Origin: CAWKOH01 sp963851245
GTDB taxonomy: Bacteria > Actinomycetota > Acidimicrobiia > Acidimicrobiales > Palsa-688
DNA length: 64,000 nt
Direction of reading: 5' to 3'
Assembly: GCA_963851245.1 (NCBI GenBank)
Contig: CAWKOH010000011.1
Span: 124,001 to 188,000 of the forward strand
Part shown: positions 43,322-57,936 of the stretch, piece after piece
Position numbering within the stretch: the first letter of the stretch is position 1
Layout: each line of letters begins with the position of its first letter
Made by a program: the position numbers and the translations under genes
Notes under the pieces: generated by a model
Told to the model about the DNA's origin: nothing
Database searches by the model: none
What the model saw: the letters and a program-made list of their open reading frames with translations, nothing else

Positions 43322-43350
43322 CTTTAGCAAATGACACTCAACTTTGCTAA
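43322..43350. promoter_or_regulatory. HAIR-like / CIRCE-like element before dnaK
   Basis: CTTTAGC-n7-ACTCAAC (43322-43342) matches the HspR HAIR consensus CTTGAGT-n7-ACTCAAG at 11 of 14 positions. Overlapping it, TTAGCAAAT-n9-CTTTGCTAA (43324-43350) has the 27-base frame and outer hexamers of the HrcA CIRCE element. Because hspR is in the operon, HspR is the likelier ligand. It ends 38 bases before the dnaK start. Confidence 0.55.
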
Positions 43351-43388
43351 CCTGGAGTTACCTGTTCTAGACCCAACGGAGGCTCATT

Positions 43389-45240
<1,852 letters not shown>

Positions 45241-45244
<4 letters not shown>

Positions 45245-45921
45245 CGGGCTCTTCATTCCGTCGCACACCGGGCGGTCCGGCCGGCCCGGTAGCTGGGAGT
45301 CGTGGTCGGCATCTGGCCGCGGCTCCGCGGAGACCCGCGCGTCGGAGTCCGGAGAACCGGGGTCCGCCGACGAATCAGCCGTCCGTCCCGCCTCCGGCAA
45401 GGAACTTCCGGCTGATTCGGTCGCTGAGTCCCTTCCCGAGGGCTCGCCCGACGTGGCCTCCGAGCCCTTCATCGAGCCCGAAGTGGTCGAGCCGGAGCCG
45501 GACCCGCTGGTCGAGATGGCCCTCGAGCGGGACGAGTATCGCGACGCCCTCGTACGCCTCCAGGCCGACTTCGAGAACTACAAGAAGCGAATCCTGAAGC
45601 AGCAGACCGAGCATCTCGAGCGAGCCGCCGAGGCTTGGTCGGAGAAGCTCCTCCCGGTTCTCGACACGGCCGACCTGGCCCTGGCTCACGGTGGCGGCGA
45701 GGACGTCAAGCAGATAGCTACCTCTCTGGTAACGGCCCTCGAGCGCGAGGGGCTCGAGCGGATCGACCCGAGCGGTGGCCCCTTCGACCCGACCCTGCAC
45801 GAAGCGGTGGCCCATGAGCCATCCGACGGCGGCGATCAGGAAGTCGTCGAGGTCATGCGGGCCGGGTACCGCTGGAAGGGACGGGTCCTCAGGCCGGCGC
45901 ATGGTCAAAGTGAGAGGGTGA
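45241..45921 (+). CDS. grpE: Nucleotide exchange factor GrpE, frameshifted ends
   Basis: GrpE releases ADP from DnaK. ATG 45241 overlaps the dnaK stop (ATGA). The main open frame has an acidic disordered N-terminus, then the coiled coil LERDEYRDALVRLQADFENY followed by KKRILKQQTEHLERAAEAW. The beta domain is DPSGGPFDPTLHEAVAHEPS, then VVEVMRAGYRWKGRVLRPA. One extra base at about 45898 hides the proper ending MVKVRG at 45921. The ATG and the core are in different frames, so another indel probably lies between 45250 and 45300. Domain content is complete. Confidence 0.88.
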
Positions 45922-45928
45922 CGCGGAC

Positions 45929-47059
45929 ATGGCTCCCCAGCGGGAGTGGTTCGAGAAGGACTACTACAAGGTGTTGGGGGTGGCCGACAGCGCGTCCGCC
46001 AAGGACATCGGCAAGGCCTACCGAAAGCTGGCCAAGCAGTACCACCCTGACGCCAATCCAGGCTCTGAAGAGCGTTTCAAGGAGATCTCCGCTGCCTACG
46101 ACGTGCTGGGCGACGAGTCCAAGCGCAAGGAGTACGACGAGGTCCGTCGCCTCGGCGCGGCCGGAAACCCCTTCGCCGGCACAGGCGGCCGCGGCGGTGG
46201 CTTCACGAGCAACTTCCACGTGGACGATCTCGGCGATCTTCTCGGCAACATCTTCGGTCGAGGGGCCCGGGGTGGACGCGGCGCGGGGCGGGGCCCGGGC
46301 GCCGGCCCCAGCCAGCGGGGCCAGGACCTCGAGACCACGCTCCACCTCTCCTTCCTGGAGGCCGTCAACGGGTCTGACCTCGACGGTCAACGTCACCTCC
46401 GAGGTTGCGTGCCATACCTGCGGTGGCAGCGGGGCTGCTCCGGGAACGGCTCCGGTGGTGTGCGACGTGTGCGGCGGCCGGGGTGTGATCAACGACAACC
46501 AGGGCCTGTTCTCGTTCAGCCAGCCTTGCCAGGCATGTAGCGGGACAGGACTGCGGGTCGAGAACCCCTGCCCGACCTGTCTTGGTGCCGGGGTCGAGTC
46601 GCAGCCCGCCAGGTCAAGGTGCGGATTCCCGCAGGCGTGGACGACGGCCAGCGCATCCGGGTCAAGGGACGGGGCGGCGCCGGACGGGGCGGCGGTCCAG
46701 CCGGGCAACCTCTATGTGGTCGTCAAGGTCGACGGTCACGCCTGTTCGGCCGGCGGGGCAAGGACCTGACGCTCAGCGTTCCCGTCAGCTTCCCCGAGGC
46801 GGCGCTCGGTACGACCATCACGGTGCCCACCCTCGACAAGCCGGTGACCCTCAAGATCCCGGCCGGCAGCAAGTCCGGACGGACCTTCCGGGTCCGGGGC
46901 CGCGGCGTACCGGTTTCATCCGGTGCCGGCGACCTGCTCGTGACCATCGAGGTGGCGGTGCCGGCCGACCTGAACGAAGCCGAGCGCGAAGCGGTCGGCG
47001 CCCTCGGAGATCTGATCAAGGGCGACGCCCTGCGAGAAGTCTTTGGAGCGAGGTCATGA
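45929..47059 (+). CDS. dnaJ: Chaperone DnaJ (Hsp40), several frameshifts
   Basis: DnaJ delivers substrates to DnaK and stimulates its ATPase. ATG 45929 gives the J domain DYYKVLGVADSASAKDIGKA with YRKLAKQYHPDANPG (HPD motif). A Gly-rich linker follows. The frame is lost near 46372, and the zinc-binding domain appears in another frame with CHTCGGSGAAPGT, CDVCGGRGVI, CQACSGTGLRVE and CPTCLGAGV. A further shift near 46610 leads to VRIPAGVDDGQRIRVKGRGG, with a short broken stretch at 46690-46740, then the C-terminal domain ending DALREVFGARS at 47059. All parts are present. hspR overlaps the stop. Confidence 0.9.
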
Positions 47060-47478
47060 GCATCCGCGAGAACCGCACGACCCGGGCCGTCTACGTGATA
47101 TCGGTAGCCGCCGAGCTGGCCGGGGTGCACCCCCAGACCTTGCGGATCTATGAGCGCAAAGGTTTGCTCGACCCGGCTCGCACTGTGGGCGGAAGCCGGC
47201 GCTACAGCGAACACGACATCGCGCAGCTGCGCCGCATCCAGGACCTCACCACTTCCGGGCTCAATCTGGAAGGGGTCCGGCGGGTCCTCGAACTCGAGGC
47301 CGAGGTGGCCCGGCTTCAGGCTGAGCTCGAGACCGCCCGCCGCCAGGCGGTCGAAGAGATCGAGCGCATCCATCGTCAGTACCGCCGGGATCTGGTCCCG
47401 GTGAAAAACTCCCCCGATGCCGTTGCGCTCAGCCGCGGCAGACCCAGCTTATCGCAGACCACTCGCAAAGGAGAGACC

Positions 47479-50048
<2,570 letters not shown>

Positions 50049-50052
50049 ACGG

Positions 50053-50079
50053 GGCGGCGGTCGCTTAATGATCGCCGCC
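50053..50079 (+). terminator. Hairpin after clpB
   Basis: GGCGGCGGTC (50053-50062) pairs with GATCGCCGCC (50070-50079) with one mismatch and a 7-base loop GCTTAAT, five bases after the clpB stop. No T tract follows, so it may be a weak terminator or an mRNA-stabilising stem at the end of the chaperone operon. Confidence 0.45.
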
Positions 50080-50189
50080 GGCCGCGGGTGGATCGTCGGG
50101 TAGCCGAAAGGCGGCGTCGTTCTCGAACCGCGTGGCCAGGCTCCGGTTCGGGCGCCCGGGCCGGCAGCCGCCACCACTATGCTGGTCCG

Positions 50190-51476
<1,287 letters not shown>

Positions 51477-52746
51477 ATGGCCGGCTCGCGAGCGCGCGCG
51501 TTTGCGTGGTTGGTAGCGGCGGGCGCGAGCACGCCCTGGCCCTGGCCCTGGCTCGGACCGCCGACGTCGCGGTCTGCCCGGGCAACCCGGGGATGGCCGC
51601 CCTGGGACTGGCGTGCAAGCCGGATCCCCCCGATTCGGTCGATGCCGATCTCTTCGTGATCGGGCCTGAGGTACCCCTCGTCGCCGGCCTGGCCGACCGC
51701 TTGCGGGCCTCTGGCCGTTTGGTGTTCGGGCCTGGGGCGGACGGGGCGCGCCTGGAGGGCTCCAAGGCCTGGATGAAAGAAGTCCTAGCCGGCGCTGGCG
51801 TTCCGACCGCGGCCTACCAGTCGTTCGACCGGCCCGGCCCGGCGATCGACTACCTGCGCAACCGGCCCGGTCCGTGGGTGGTGAAGACCGACGGGCTGGC
51901 CGCCGGCAAGGGTGTTCTGGTCACCGACGATCTGGCCGCCGCCGAGGCCGATGTCACCGCCAAGCTGTCGGGGCGGTCCTTTGGGGATGCGGGCCGGCGG
52001 GTGGTGATCGAGGAGGAGCTGCGCGGGCCCGAGGTGTCGCTCATGGCCGTGTGCGACGGTGTCCGGGCCGTTCCGCTGGCCCCGGCCCAGGACTTCAAGC
52101 GGGCCGGCGACGGGGATACAGGTCACAACACAGGCGGCATGGGGGCCTATTCACCCGTCCCGGGAGTAAGTGACGACGTGGTTGCTGCCATCATGGACAG
52201 CGCCGTGGAGCCCACCTTGCAGGCCCTGAGCGACCGCGGCATCGACTACAGGGGTGTTCTGTACGCGGGCGTCATGCTGACATCGGACGGGCCGAAGATC
52301 CTCGAGTTCAATGTCCGTTTCGGCGATCCCGAGACCCAGGTCGTGTTGCCCCGCTGGCTCGGCGACGTCACCGCTGTGCTGAAGGCCGCAGCCGACGGCC
52401 GGCTCGACTCGATCGAGCAGCCGCGAGTTCTCGGCGGACGCCTCCGTTTGCGTGGTCCTGGCCGCCCCCGGATATCCGGAATCGCCACGAACAGGCGACC
52501 GTATCGACGGTTTCATACCCGCAAGCGCTATTGAAGGGATCGACCTCTACGCGGCCGGAGTGGGACGCGCTCGGCGATGACCTGGTGACGAGCGGCGGGC
52601 GGGTGCTCGGTGTGGGTGCGAGCGGACCGACGCTCTCGGCCGCCCGCAAGAAGGTTTACGAAGCGCTCCCGGCCGTGTCCTGGCCAGGAGTGAGATACCG
52701 GCACGACATCGCGGCCGAGGCGGCCGCTAGAGAGGGGAACATGTGA
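51477..52746 (+). CDS. purD: Phosphoribosylamine-glycine ligase, frameshifted
   Basis: PurD makes glycinamide ribonucleotide. The main frame (GTG 51506 onward) has VGSGGREHALALALARTADV, an ATP-grasp core with WVVKTDGLAAGKGVLVTDDL and AQDFKRAGDGDTGHNTGGMG, and ILEFNVRFGDPETQVVLPR. ATG 51477, directly after the purA stop, is the natural start and would need one indel to join. After LDSIEQPRVL the frame shifts near 52425 to SADASVCVVLAAPGYPES and again near 52555 to DALGDDLVTSGGRVLGVGAS, ending REGNM at 52746. All parts are recovered. Its TGA overlaps the purE start. Confidence 0.9.
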
Positions 52747-53212
52747 AGAAGGTCGCCGTACTTATGGGCTCGGCCAACGACCGGGCCAAGATGGCTCCGG
52801 CTCTCGAGATCCTGGAGTCATTCGGGGTGGAGGCCACCGAGCACGTCATGTCCGCCCACCGGACGCCGGCCGGTTGTGGCCGCGTTCGCCGCTTCGGCGC
52901 GAGACGACGGGCTATGGCGCCATCATCTGCGGCGCCGGCATGGCCGCCCACCTGGCCGGGGCGGTCGCCGGCGCAGACAACCCTGCCGGTCATCGGAGTC
53001 CCTCTCTCGGGCGGCGCCATCGGAGGGATCGATTCCCTGTATCCACCGTGCAGATGCCTCGGGGTATACCTGTTGCGACCGTGGCCATCGACGGGGCGGC
53101 CAACGCCGCCCTGCTGGCGGTGGAGATGTTCGCCGTCACAGATGTCGACCTGCAGAAGCGCTTGGCCGACTACCGGGCGGAGTGGTTGAAATCAACGAGG
53201 AGGAGTCTGTGA
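52743..53212 (+). CDS. purE: N5-CAIR mutase PurE (class I), frameshifted
   Basis: PurE moves the carboxyl of N5-CAIR to give CAIR. GTG 52743 overlaps the purD stop and gives VKKVAVLMGSANDRAKMAPA, then HVMSAHRTPA with the conserved SAHRTP motif. Four changes of frame follow within 200 bases: VAAFAASARDDG, YGAIICGAGMAAHLAGAVAG, LPVIGVPLSGGAIGGIDSLY, and STVQMPRGIPVATVAIDGAA, through to 53212. Every conserved block of the 155-residue enzyme is present in order. The first three breaks are apparent +1 insertions; the last looks like a lost T. Confidence 0.9.
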
Positions 53213-54101
53213 GCGCCCTGTCCATACCGCACGTGGCCTCGGGCAAGGTCCGGGACATCTACGAGCTGGACGACAAGCATCTGCTCTTCGTCACGTCGGA
53301 TCGTATGTCGGCCTTCGACGTGGTGATGGCCGAGCCCATTCCGGACAAGGGGCGGGTCCTGACCGCCAGTCACTGCGTTCTGGCTGGGGCGGCTGTCTGG
53401 CGTGGCCCCCAACCATCTGGTCAGTCTCGACGTTCCCGCGGCGGCGCGGTGGGCGACGACCGCGACCTTGAGGGCCGGGTCATGGTCGTGCGGAGGGCCG
53501 AGATGCTGCCTATCGAATGCATCGTCCGCGGTTACCTGTCCGGCTCGGCCTGGGCCGAGTACAAGCGGACCCAGACCATGCACGGGACAGCCGCTGCCAT
53601 CCGGGCTGAGGCAGTCGGAGCGGCTGCCCGAGCCGGTCTTCACTCCGTCAACGAAGGCCGACGACCGGGCACGACGAGAACATATCCTTCGACGCCGCCG
53701 CAGCCCTGGCCGGCGAGGACCTGGCGGCCGAGGCCCGTCGGATAAGCCTGGCGGCCTATGAGCAGGCCGCCGCCCTGGCTGCCGAACGAGGCATCATCAT
53801 CGCCGACACGAAGTTCGAGCTGGGGATCATCGACGGTGCTTTGTCGATCTGCGACGAGGTGCTGACGCCCGACTCGTCCCGTTTCTGGCCCGCTGACGGA
53901 TGGGCGCCGGGTGAGGTGCCGCCGTCTTTCGACAAACAGCCGCTGCGGGACTGGCTCGAGGGCACAGGATGGGACAAGACCCCGCCGCCCCCTCCGCTGC
54001 CCGCCGAGGTGGTCGAAGCCACCCGGGCCCGGTATGTCGAAGCCTACGAACGCCTGACCGGGCTGCGTTTTGCCGATTGGCCCGGTGTGGGCGGCCGGTA
54101 G
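53209..54101 (+). CDS. purC: SAICAR synthase, frameshifted
   Basis: PurC joins CAIR and aspartate using ATP. GTG 53209 overlaps the purE stop, with AGGAGGAG upstream. The start is VSALSIPHVASGKVRDIYEL, then FVTSDRMSAFDVVMAEPIPD. Frame changes occur near 53372 (leading to TAFWLGRLSGVAPNHLVSLD), 53440, 53590 (PLPSGLRQSERLPEPVFTPS) and 53665 (ENISFDAAAALAGEDLAAEA). The final frame holds GIIIADTKFELGIIDGALSI and ends at 54101. RVMVVRRAEMLPIECIVRGY followed by LSGSAWAEYKRTQTMHGT confirms the identity. The total length is normal. Confidence 0.9.
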
Positions 54102-54110
54102 GGTGGATGG

Positions 54111-54365
54111 GTGATGCGATTCAACGCGTTGGTTGAGGTATCGCTTCGACCCGGAATCGCCGATCCTCAGGGTGCGACTATCGAACGGGCCTTGCCGGCG
54201 CTGGGCTTCGACGCCATCTCCGGCGTCAGAGCGGGGAAAGCGTTCCGCTTCATGGTCGACGCCGCCAGCGAGGAAGCCGCTCGAGTTCAGGTGACCGAGC
54301 TGTGCCGCCGGCTGCTCACCAACCCGGTTATAGAAGACTCGGCGGTCACGTTGGAGCCGGCGTGA
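54111..54365 (+). CDS. purS: FGAM synthase subunit PurS
   Basis: PurS is the small structural subunit of the three-part FGAM synthetase and carries ammonia between PurQ and PurL. It has 84 residues and is intact, with MMRFNALVEVSLRPGIADPQ and ATIERALPALGFDAISGVRA, then FRFMVDAASEEAARVQVTEL and LLTNPVIEDSAVTLEPA. GTG 54111 and ATG 54114 are alternative starts. Its stop TGA overlaps a GTG that begins a repeated leader frame running to purQ. Confidence 0.93.
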   Translation: MMRFNALVEVSLRPGIADPQGATIERALPALGFDAISGVRAGKAFRFMVDAASEEAARVQVTELCRRLLTNPVIEDSAVTLEPA

Positions 54366-54438
54366 GCAGGGGAGCCGGCGTGAGCAGGGGAGCCGGCGTG
54401 GGCAGGGGAGCCGGCGTGAGCTCGGGAGCCCGTGTGAG
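54353..54438 (+). repeat. 18-bp tandem repeat between purS and purQ
   Basis: The unit GGAGCCGGCGTGAGCAGG is repeated at 54353, 54371, 54389 (one change) and 54407 (last bases changed), with a partial degenerate copy at 54425. The first copy overlaps the purS stop. Each unit contains GGGGAG six bases before GTG, that is, a ribosome site and a start codon. Confidence 0.85.
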
Positions 54439-54457
54439 AGTCTGGAGTGGCCGGTGA
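54362..54457 (+). CDS. Possible leader peptide coupling purS to purQ (31 aa)
   Basis: A GTG at 54362 overlaps the purS TGA. The frame reads VSRGAGVSRGAGVGRGAG, then VSSGARVRVWSGR, and stops at TGA 54455-54457, which overlaps the purQ GTG at 54454. The frame is built from the 18-bp tandem repeat, and every repeat carries its own ribosome site and GTG. It may be a real translational relay or simply a repeat expansion with no stop. Confidence 0.35.
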   Translation: MSRGAGVSRGAGVGRGAGVSSGARVRVWSGR

Positions 54458-55263
54458 CGGCCAGGGTCGGCGTAGTTCTGTTCCCGGGCTCGAACTGTGA
54501 GCACGACGTGGTCGAGGCAGTAACTGATCTCGGCGGCCGCGCCGACATCATCTGGCACGGGGACCGCTCCCTCGGCCCGATCGACGCGATCGTGCTGCCG
54601 GGCGGCTTCGCCCACGGCGATTATCTGAGGCCCGGCGCCATCGCCCGGTTCTCGCCCATCATGGCCGCGGTCGAAGACTTCGCGGCCGGTGGCGGCCCGG
54701 TCGTCGGTGTGTGCAATGGCTTTCAGATCCTGACCGAAGCTCACCTTCTGCCCGGGGCCTTGCAGAAAAACCGGGGCCTGACCTTTCTATGCGCCACAGT
54801 GGAGCTGGAGGTGGCGAGCGATCGTTCCGTCCTCACGTCAGGGATCGAGATCGGCACCCGCCTGCGCATCCCCATCAACCACTTCGAGGGTAACTACACC
54901 TGCGACCAGCGCACGCTCGACGAACTTCGGGCGCACGCCCGGATCATCCTCCGCTATTCGAACAATCCCAACGGATCCGTCGATGACATCGCCGGCATCG
55001 TCAGTCCCGGAGGCAACGTGGTCGGGTTGATGCCGCACCCCGAACGAGCGGTTGATCCTCTGGTCGGATCGACCGACGGGCGCATCCTTCTGGGCGCGCT
55101 CGTTGAAGGTGGCGGCGGCCGCCTAACTCCTCGTCCGCGGTACACCGGCCCGGCGCAAGACGGTCGGGTCAACGCCGGCGGCCCGCCAGGCGGCATAGGT
55201 CAGCCCTTTGCGTTCGCCATAGGCCTTGGCAGCACCGACAAAGTCGTCTTCGAGAGCCTTTAA
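54454..55263 (+). CDS. purQ: FGAM synthase glutaminase subunit PurQ (3' end uncertain)
   Basis: PurQ is a class I glutamine amidotransferase that supplies ammonia to PurL. GTG 54454 gives VTARVGVVLFPGSNCEHDVV, then IVLPGGFAHGDYLRPGAIAR; the nucleophile Cys is in GPVVGVCNGFQILTEAHLLP, and the His/Glu pair is in VVGLMPHPERAVDPLVGSTD. The open frame is 269 residues, but the family norm is about 223. Removing one base from the GC run at 55111-55123 would end the protein at TAA 55124-55126, right at the end of the antisense neighbour. I think the last 45 codons are an artefact of a +1 insertion. Confidence 0.93.
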   Translation: MTARVGVVLFPGSNCEHDVVEAVTDLGGRADIIWHGDRSLGPIDAIVLPGGFAHGDYLRPGAIARFSPIMAAVEDFAAGGGPVVGVCNGFQILTEAHLLPGALQKNRGLTFLCATVELEVASDRSVLTSGIEIGTRLRIPINHFEGNYTCDQRTLDELRAHARIILRYSNNPNGSVDDIAGIVSPGGNVVGLMPHPERAVDPLVGSTDGRILLGALVEGGGGRLTPRPRYTGPAQDGRVNAGGPPGGIGQPFAFAIGLGSTDKVVFESL

Positions 55264-55560
55264 GTCGACTGCTTCTTCCTTGGTAGCCAGCTCCGCTTCG
55301 AGATTCATCCGCTCTTGCACCAAATGGACCCGAGTAAGAGGATCGGCGGCTGCTAGGCGCTCGTCGATCTGATCTAGACGGGCTTCAATCCCTTCGGCAG
55401 TGCGCTTACGACCACGCTTTGGTTTGTGGGCTTCCAGGGCCTCCAAGTAGCGACGTACAGCCCGGCTCTCTTCTCGTCCAACCGCCAAAGCTTGCTTATG
55501 CTCCGCGGTCATTGCTGCTTTCGTACCACGCGCCTTCTTGGCTGTTGACTTGGCTGGCAT
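55123..55560 (-). CDS. Basic/coiled-coil hypothetical protein (145 aa)
   Basis: This unrecognised 145-residue protein has a Lys- and Ala-rich start (MPAKSTAKKARGTKAAMTAE), then RRYLEALEAHKPKRGRKRTA and a charged coiled coil, EGIEARLDQIDERLAAADPL and VHLVQERMNLEAELATKEEA. The C-terminal KALEDDFVGAAKAYGERKGL and YAAWRAAGVDPTVLRRAGV look like a small helical domain. Relatives of this composition occur in actinobacteria as conserved unknowns, perhaps nucleic-acid associated. It is antisense and wedged between purQ and purL, which are usually contiguous. Confidence 0.8.
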   Translation of the reverse strand: MPAKSTAKKARGTKAAMTAEHKQALAVGREESRAVRRYLEALEAHKPKRGRKRTAEGIEARLDQIDERLAAADPLTRVHLVQERMNLEAELATKEEAVDLKALEDDFVGAAKAYGERKGLTYAAWRAAGVDPTVLRRAGVPRTRS

Positions 55561-55611
55561 ATACAAGAGTATTTCACACATTCTTAGCCTTGTTGCAACC
55601 GGGGTGCCCGG

Positions 55612-55631
55612 TAGTGGTTCAGTGACCACTA
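55612..55631. promoter_or_regulatory. Inverted repeat upstream of purL
   Basis: TAGTGGT (55612-55618) and ACCACTA (55625-55631) are perfect inverted repeats around a 6-base spacer, ending 11 bases before the purL ATG. It replaces the place where purL would normally follow purQ directly, so purL probably has its own promoter and operator here. Confidence 0.5.
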
Positions 55632-55642
55632 GGGTCATATGC

Positions 55643-57871
55643 ATGAAAGGCGAGATCCACCGAGCCCTGGGGCTCACCGACGATGAGGCGTCGGCCATCG
55701 AGGAATTGTCGGGGCGGGAACCCAACCACCTCGAACTGGCCATGTACTCGGTTATGTGGAGCGAGCATTGTTCTTATAAGTCCAGCCGTGTGCACCTGAA
55801 GCGTTTGCCCACTGAAGGCGAGCGGGTCTTGGTGGGTCCCGGGGAGAATGCCGGTGTCGTTGACGCTGGCGGTGGCCTGGCGGTGGCGCTGCGTATTGAG
55901 AGTCACAATCACCCGTCGGCGATCGAGCCATATCAAGGTGCTGCGACGGGAGTCGGCGGGATCTTGCGGGATATCTTCACCATGGGTGCCCGGCCCATCG
56001 CCTTAATGGACCCGCTCCGGTTTGGCTCCCCTACAGACGCCCGCAGCCGTTGGATCGCCACTGGAGTCATCTCCGGCATTTCCGGTTACGGCAACTCGGT
56101 GGGAGTCCCGACCGTGGGAGGCGAAATCGTCTTCGACGACTGTTACACGGACAATCCCCTCGTAAACGTTCTGTGTTGCGGCGTGCTTCCGTCCGATCGT
56201 TTGGTGCTGGGCCGGGCGTCGGGAATTGGGAATCTTGCCGTTCTTCTCGGAAGCACAACAGGCCGTGATGGTATCGGCGGGGTCAGCGTTCTGGCGTCGG
56301 CCGGTTTTAGCGACGACGAGGCGGCCGAGCAGGCCAAACGACCTAATGTTCAAGTAGGGGATCCCTTTGAAGAGAAGCGGCTGATCGAAGCCTGCTTGCA
56401 ACTGCTCGATGAGTCCTTGGTCGTCGGGATCCAGGACCTTGGCGGCGCCGGCCTCACCTGCGCCACCAGCGAGACGGCTTCGCGCGGGGGCGTCGGGATG
56501 GACGTGGATGTCACCGCGGTGCCGCGTCGCGAACCGGAGATGGAGCCATGGGAGGTGATGACGAGCGAGAGTCAGGAGCGGATGCTCGCCATAGTGACCC
56601 CTGAAGCACTCGACCGGGTGATGGATGTGTGCCACTCCTGGGAGGTTCGAGCGACGGTCGTGGGCCGGGTGACGGCCTCCGGAAGACTCCGGATCCTGGA
56701 CGGATGGGATGGTGAGGTTCTCGCCGACGTCCCCGCCGCCACTCTTCATGAGGACGCGCCTCTGTACAACCGGCCGTTGGCGCGCCCCGCCGACCTTGAT
56801 GCCCGGCAGAGCGATGACCCTGGCCGGTTGCCTGCGCCCGATGACTGCGGGCCCGACCTTCTAGCCCTGCTCGAGGACCCGTCGTGGGTGTTCCGGCAGT
56901 ACGACCATCAGCTGTTCCTCAATACCGTCGTGGCCCCCGGCGGGGATGCCGCCTTGCTCCGCCTGGCCGGCCCCGGGGTTCCCGTTCCCGAGCCGGGCCG
57001 GCGCCGAGGGCTAGCTCTCTCCACCGATGGCAACTCCAGGTGGTGCGCGCTCGATCCCCGAGCCGGCACCGCCCTGTTGGTAGCCGAATCGGCCCTCAAT
57101 GTGGCATGTGTGGGCGCCCGCCCGGTCGCACTCGTCAACTGTCTCAATTTCGGTAACCCCGAGCACCCTGAGGTCATGTGGCAGTTGTCGGAAGCGATCG
57201 ACGGTATGTCGGACGCGTGCCGGGCCCTGTCCATCCCGGTCATCGGAGGCAACGTGAGCCTCTACAACGAGAGCCGCGGGCGCGACATCGACCCCACTCC
57301 GGTGGTCGGCACCCTCGGCTTGGTCGACCGCCTCGAACGCCGGCCCCCGGGAGCCCGGTTGGTGGAAGCGAGCAGCGTCGTCGTCGTGGGAGCGGTGGGG
57401 GATCTGGCTCGAGCCAGCTCCCTGGCCGGATCCCGCTGGGCTGTAGATATACACGGCCACCGCGGCGGCCGCCTGGCGGCGCTGGACCTAGCCCTCCACC
57501 TGCGACTTGTCCGTCTGGTCGAGGATCTGGTCTGGTCCGGGCTGGTCGACGGGGTGCACGATGTGTCCGATGGCGGTATCGGCGTGACGCTGGCAGAGAT
57601 GGCAGTCGCCGGCGGTGTCGGATTCACCGTGAAGGGCGTGCCGGATCACGCCGCCCTGTTCGGAGAGGAACCGTCCCGGGTCGTGGTCAGCGTTCCCGCC
57701 CCGGGCCTGGCGGAGCTCGAGGGGAGGGTGCGTTCGGCGGGCCTGGATCTCGTGCGGTTGGGGGTCGCGGGCGGCGACCGCCTGGTCGTGGCGGGACTGG
57801 TGGACGTGTCACTGGCCGATGCCCAGGCTGCCTGGCGGGGATCGCTGCCGGCGGCCCTGGGGGTGTCGTAG
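55643..57871 (+). CDS. purL: FGAM synthase large subunit PurL
   Basis: PurL converts FGAR to FGAM with ATP and ammonia from PurQ. The protein has 742 residues, is intact, and is of the small (PurSQL) type. ATG 55643 (MKGEIHRALGLTDDEASAIE) is chosen because an upstream extension reads through the divergent antisense gene. Motifs: HLELAMYSVMWSEHCSYKSS, ALRIESHNHPSAIEPYQGAA, GGILRDIFTMGARPIALMDP and, in the second half, LALSTDGNSRWCALDPRAGT and ALVNCLNFGNPEHPEVMWQ. No strong ribosome site is visible. It is separated from purQ by the antisense gene. Confidence 0.95.
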   Translation: MKGEIHRALGLTDDEASAIEELSGREPNHLELAMYSVMWSEHCSYKSSRVHLKRLPTEGERVLVGPGENAGVVDAGGGLAVALRIESHNHPSAIEPYQGAATGVGGILRDIFTMGARPIALMDPLRFGSPTDARSRWIATGVISGISGYGNSVGVPTVGGEIVFDDCYTDNPLVNVLCCGVLPSDRLVLGRASGIGNLAVLLGSTTGRDGIGGVSVLASAGFSDDEAAEQAKRPNVQVGDPFEEKRLIEACLQLLDESLVVGIQDLGGAGLTCATSETASRGGVGMDVDVTAVPRREPEMEPWEVMTSESQERMLAIVTPEALDRVMDVCHSWEVRATVVGRVTASGRLRILDGWDGEVLADVPAATLHEDAPLYNRPLARPADLDARQSDDPGRLPAPDDCGPDLLALLEDPSWVFRQYDHQLFLNTVVAPGGDAALLRLAGPGVPVPEPGRRRGLALSTDGNSRWCALDPRAGTALLVAESALNVACVGARPVALVNCLNFGNPEHPEVMWQLSEAIDGMSDACRALSIPVIGGNVSLYNESRGRDIDPTPVVGTLGLVDRLERRPPGARLVEASSVVVVGAVGDLARASSLAGSRWAVDIHGHRGGRLAALDLALHLRLVRLVEDLVWSGLVDGVHDVSDGGIGVTLAEMAVAGGVGFTVKGVPDHAALFGEEPSRVVVSVPAPGLAELEGRVRSAGLDLVRLGVAGGDRLVVAGLVDVSLADAQAAWRGSLPAALGVS

Positions 57872-57936
57872 GGCCTCTGGCGGGGCCGAGCCGGGCCGGC
57901 GGGCGACGTCCGCCGGCTGACCCCCGGGCGCGCCAA

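Noticed and set aside
54353..54438. CRISPR array
   Set aside because: The repeats are 18 bases in direct tandem without spacers.
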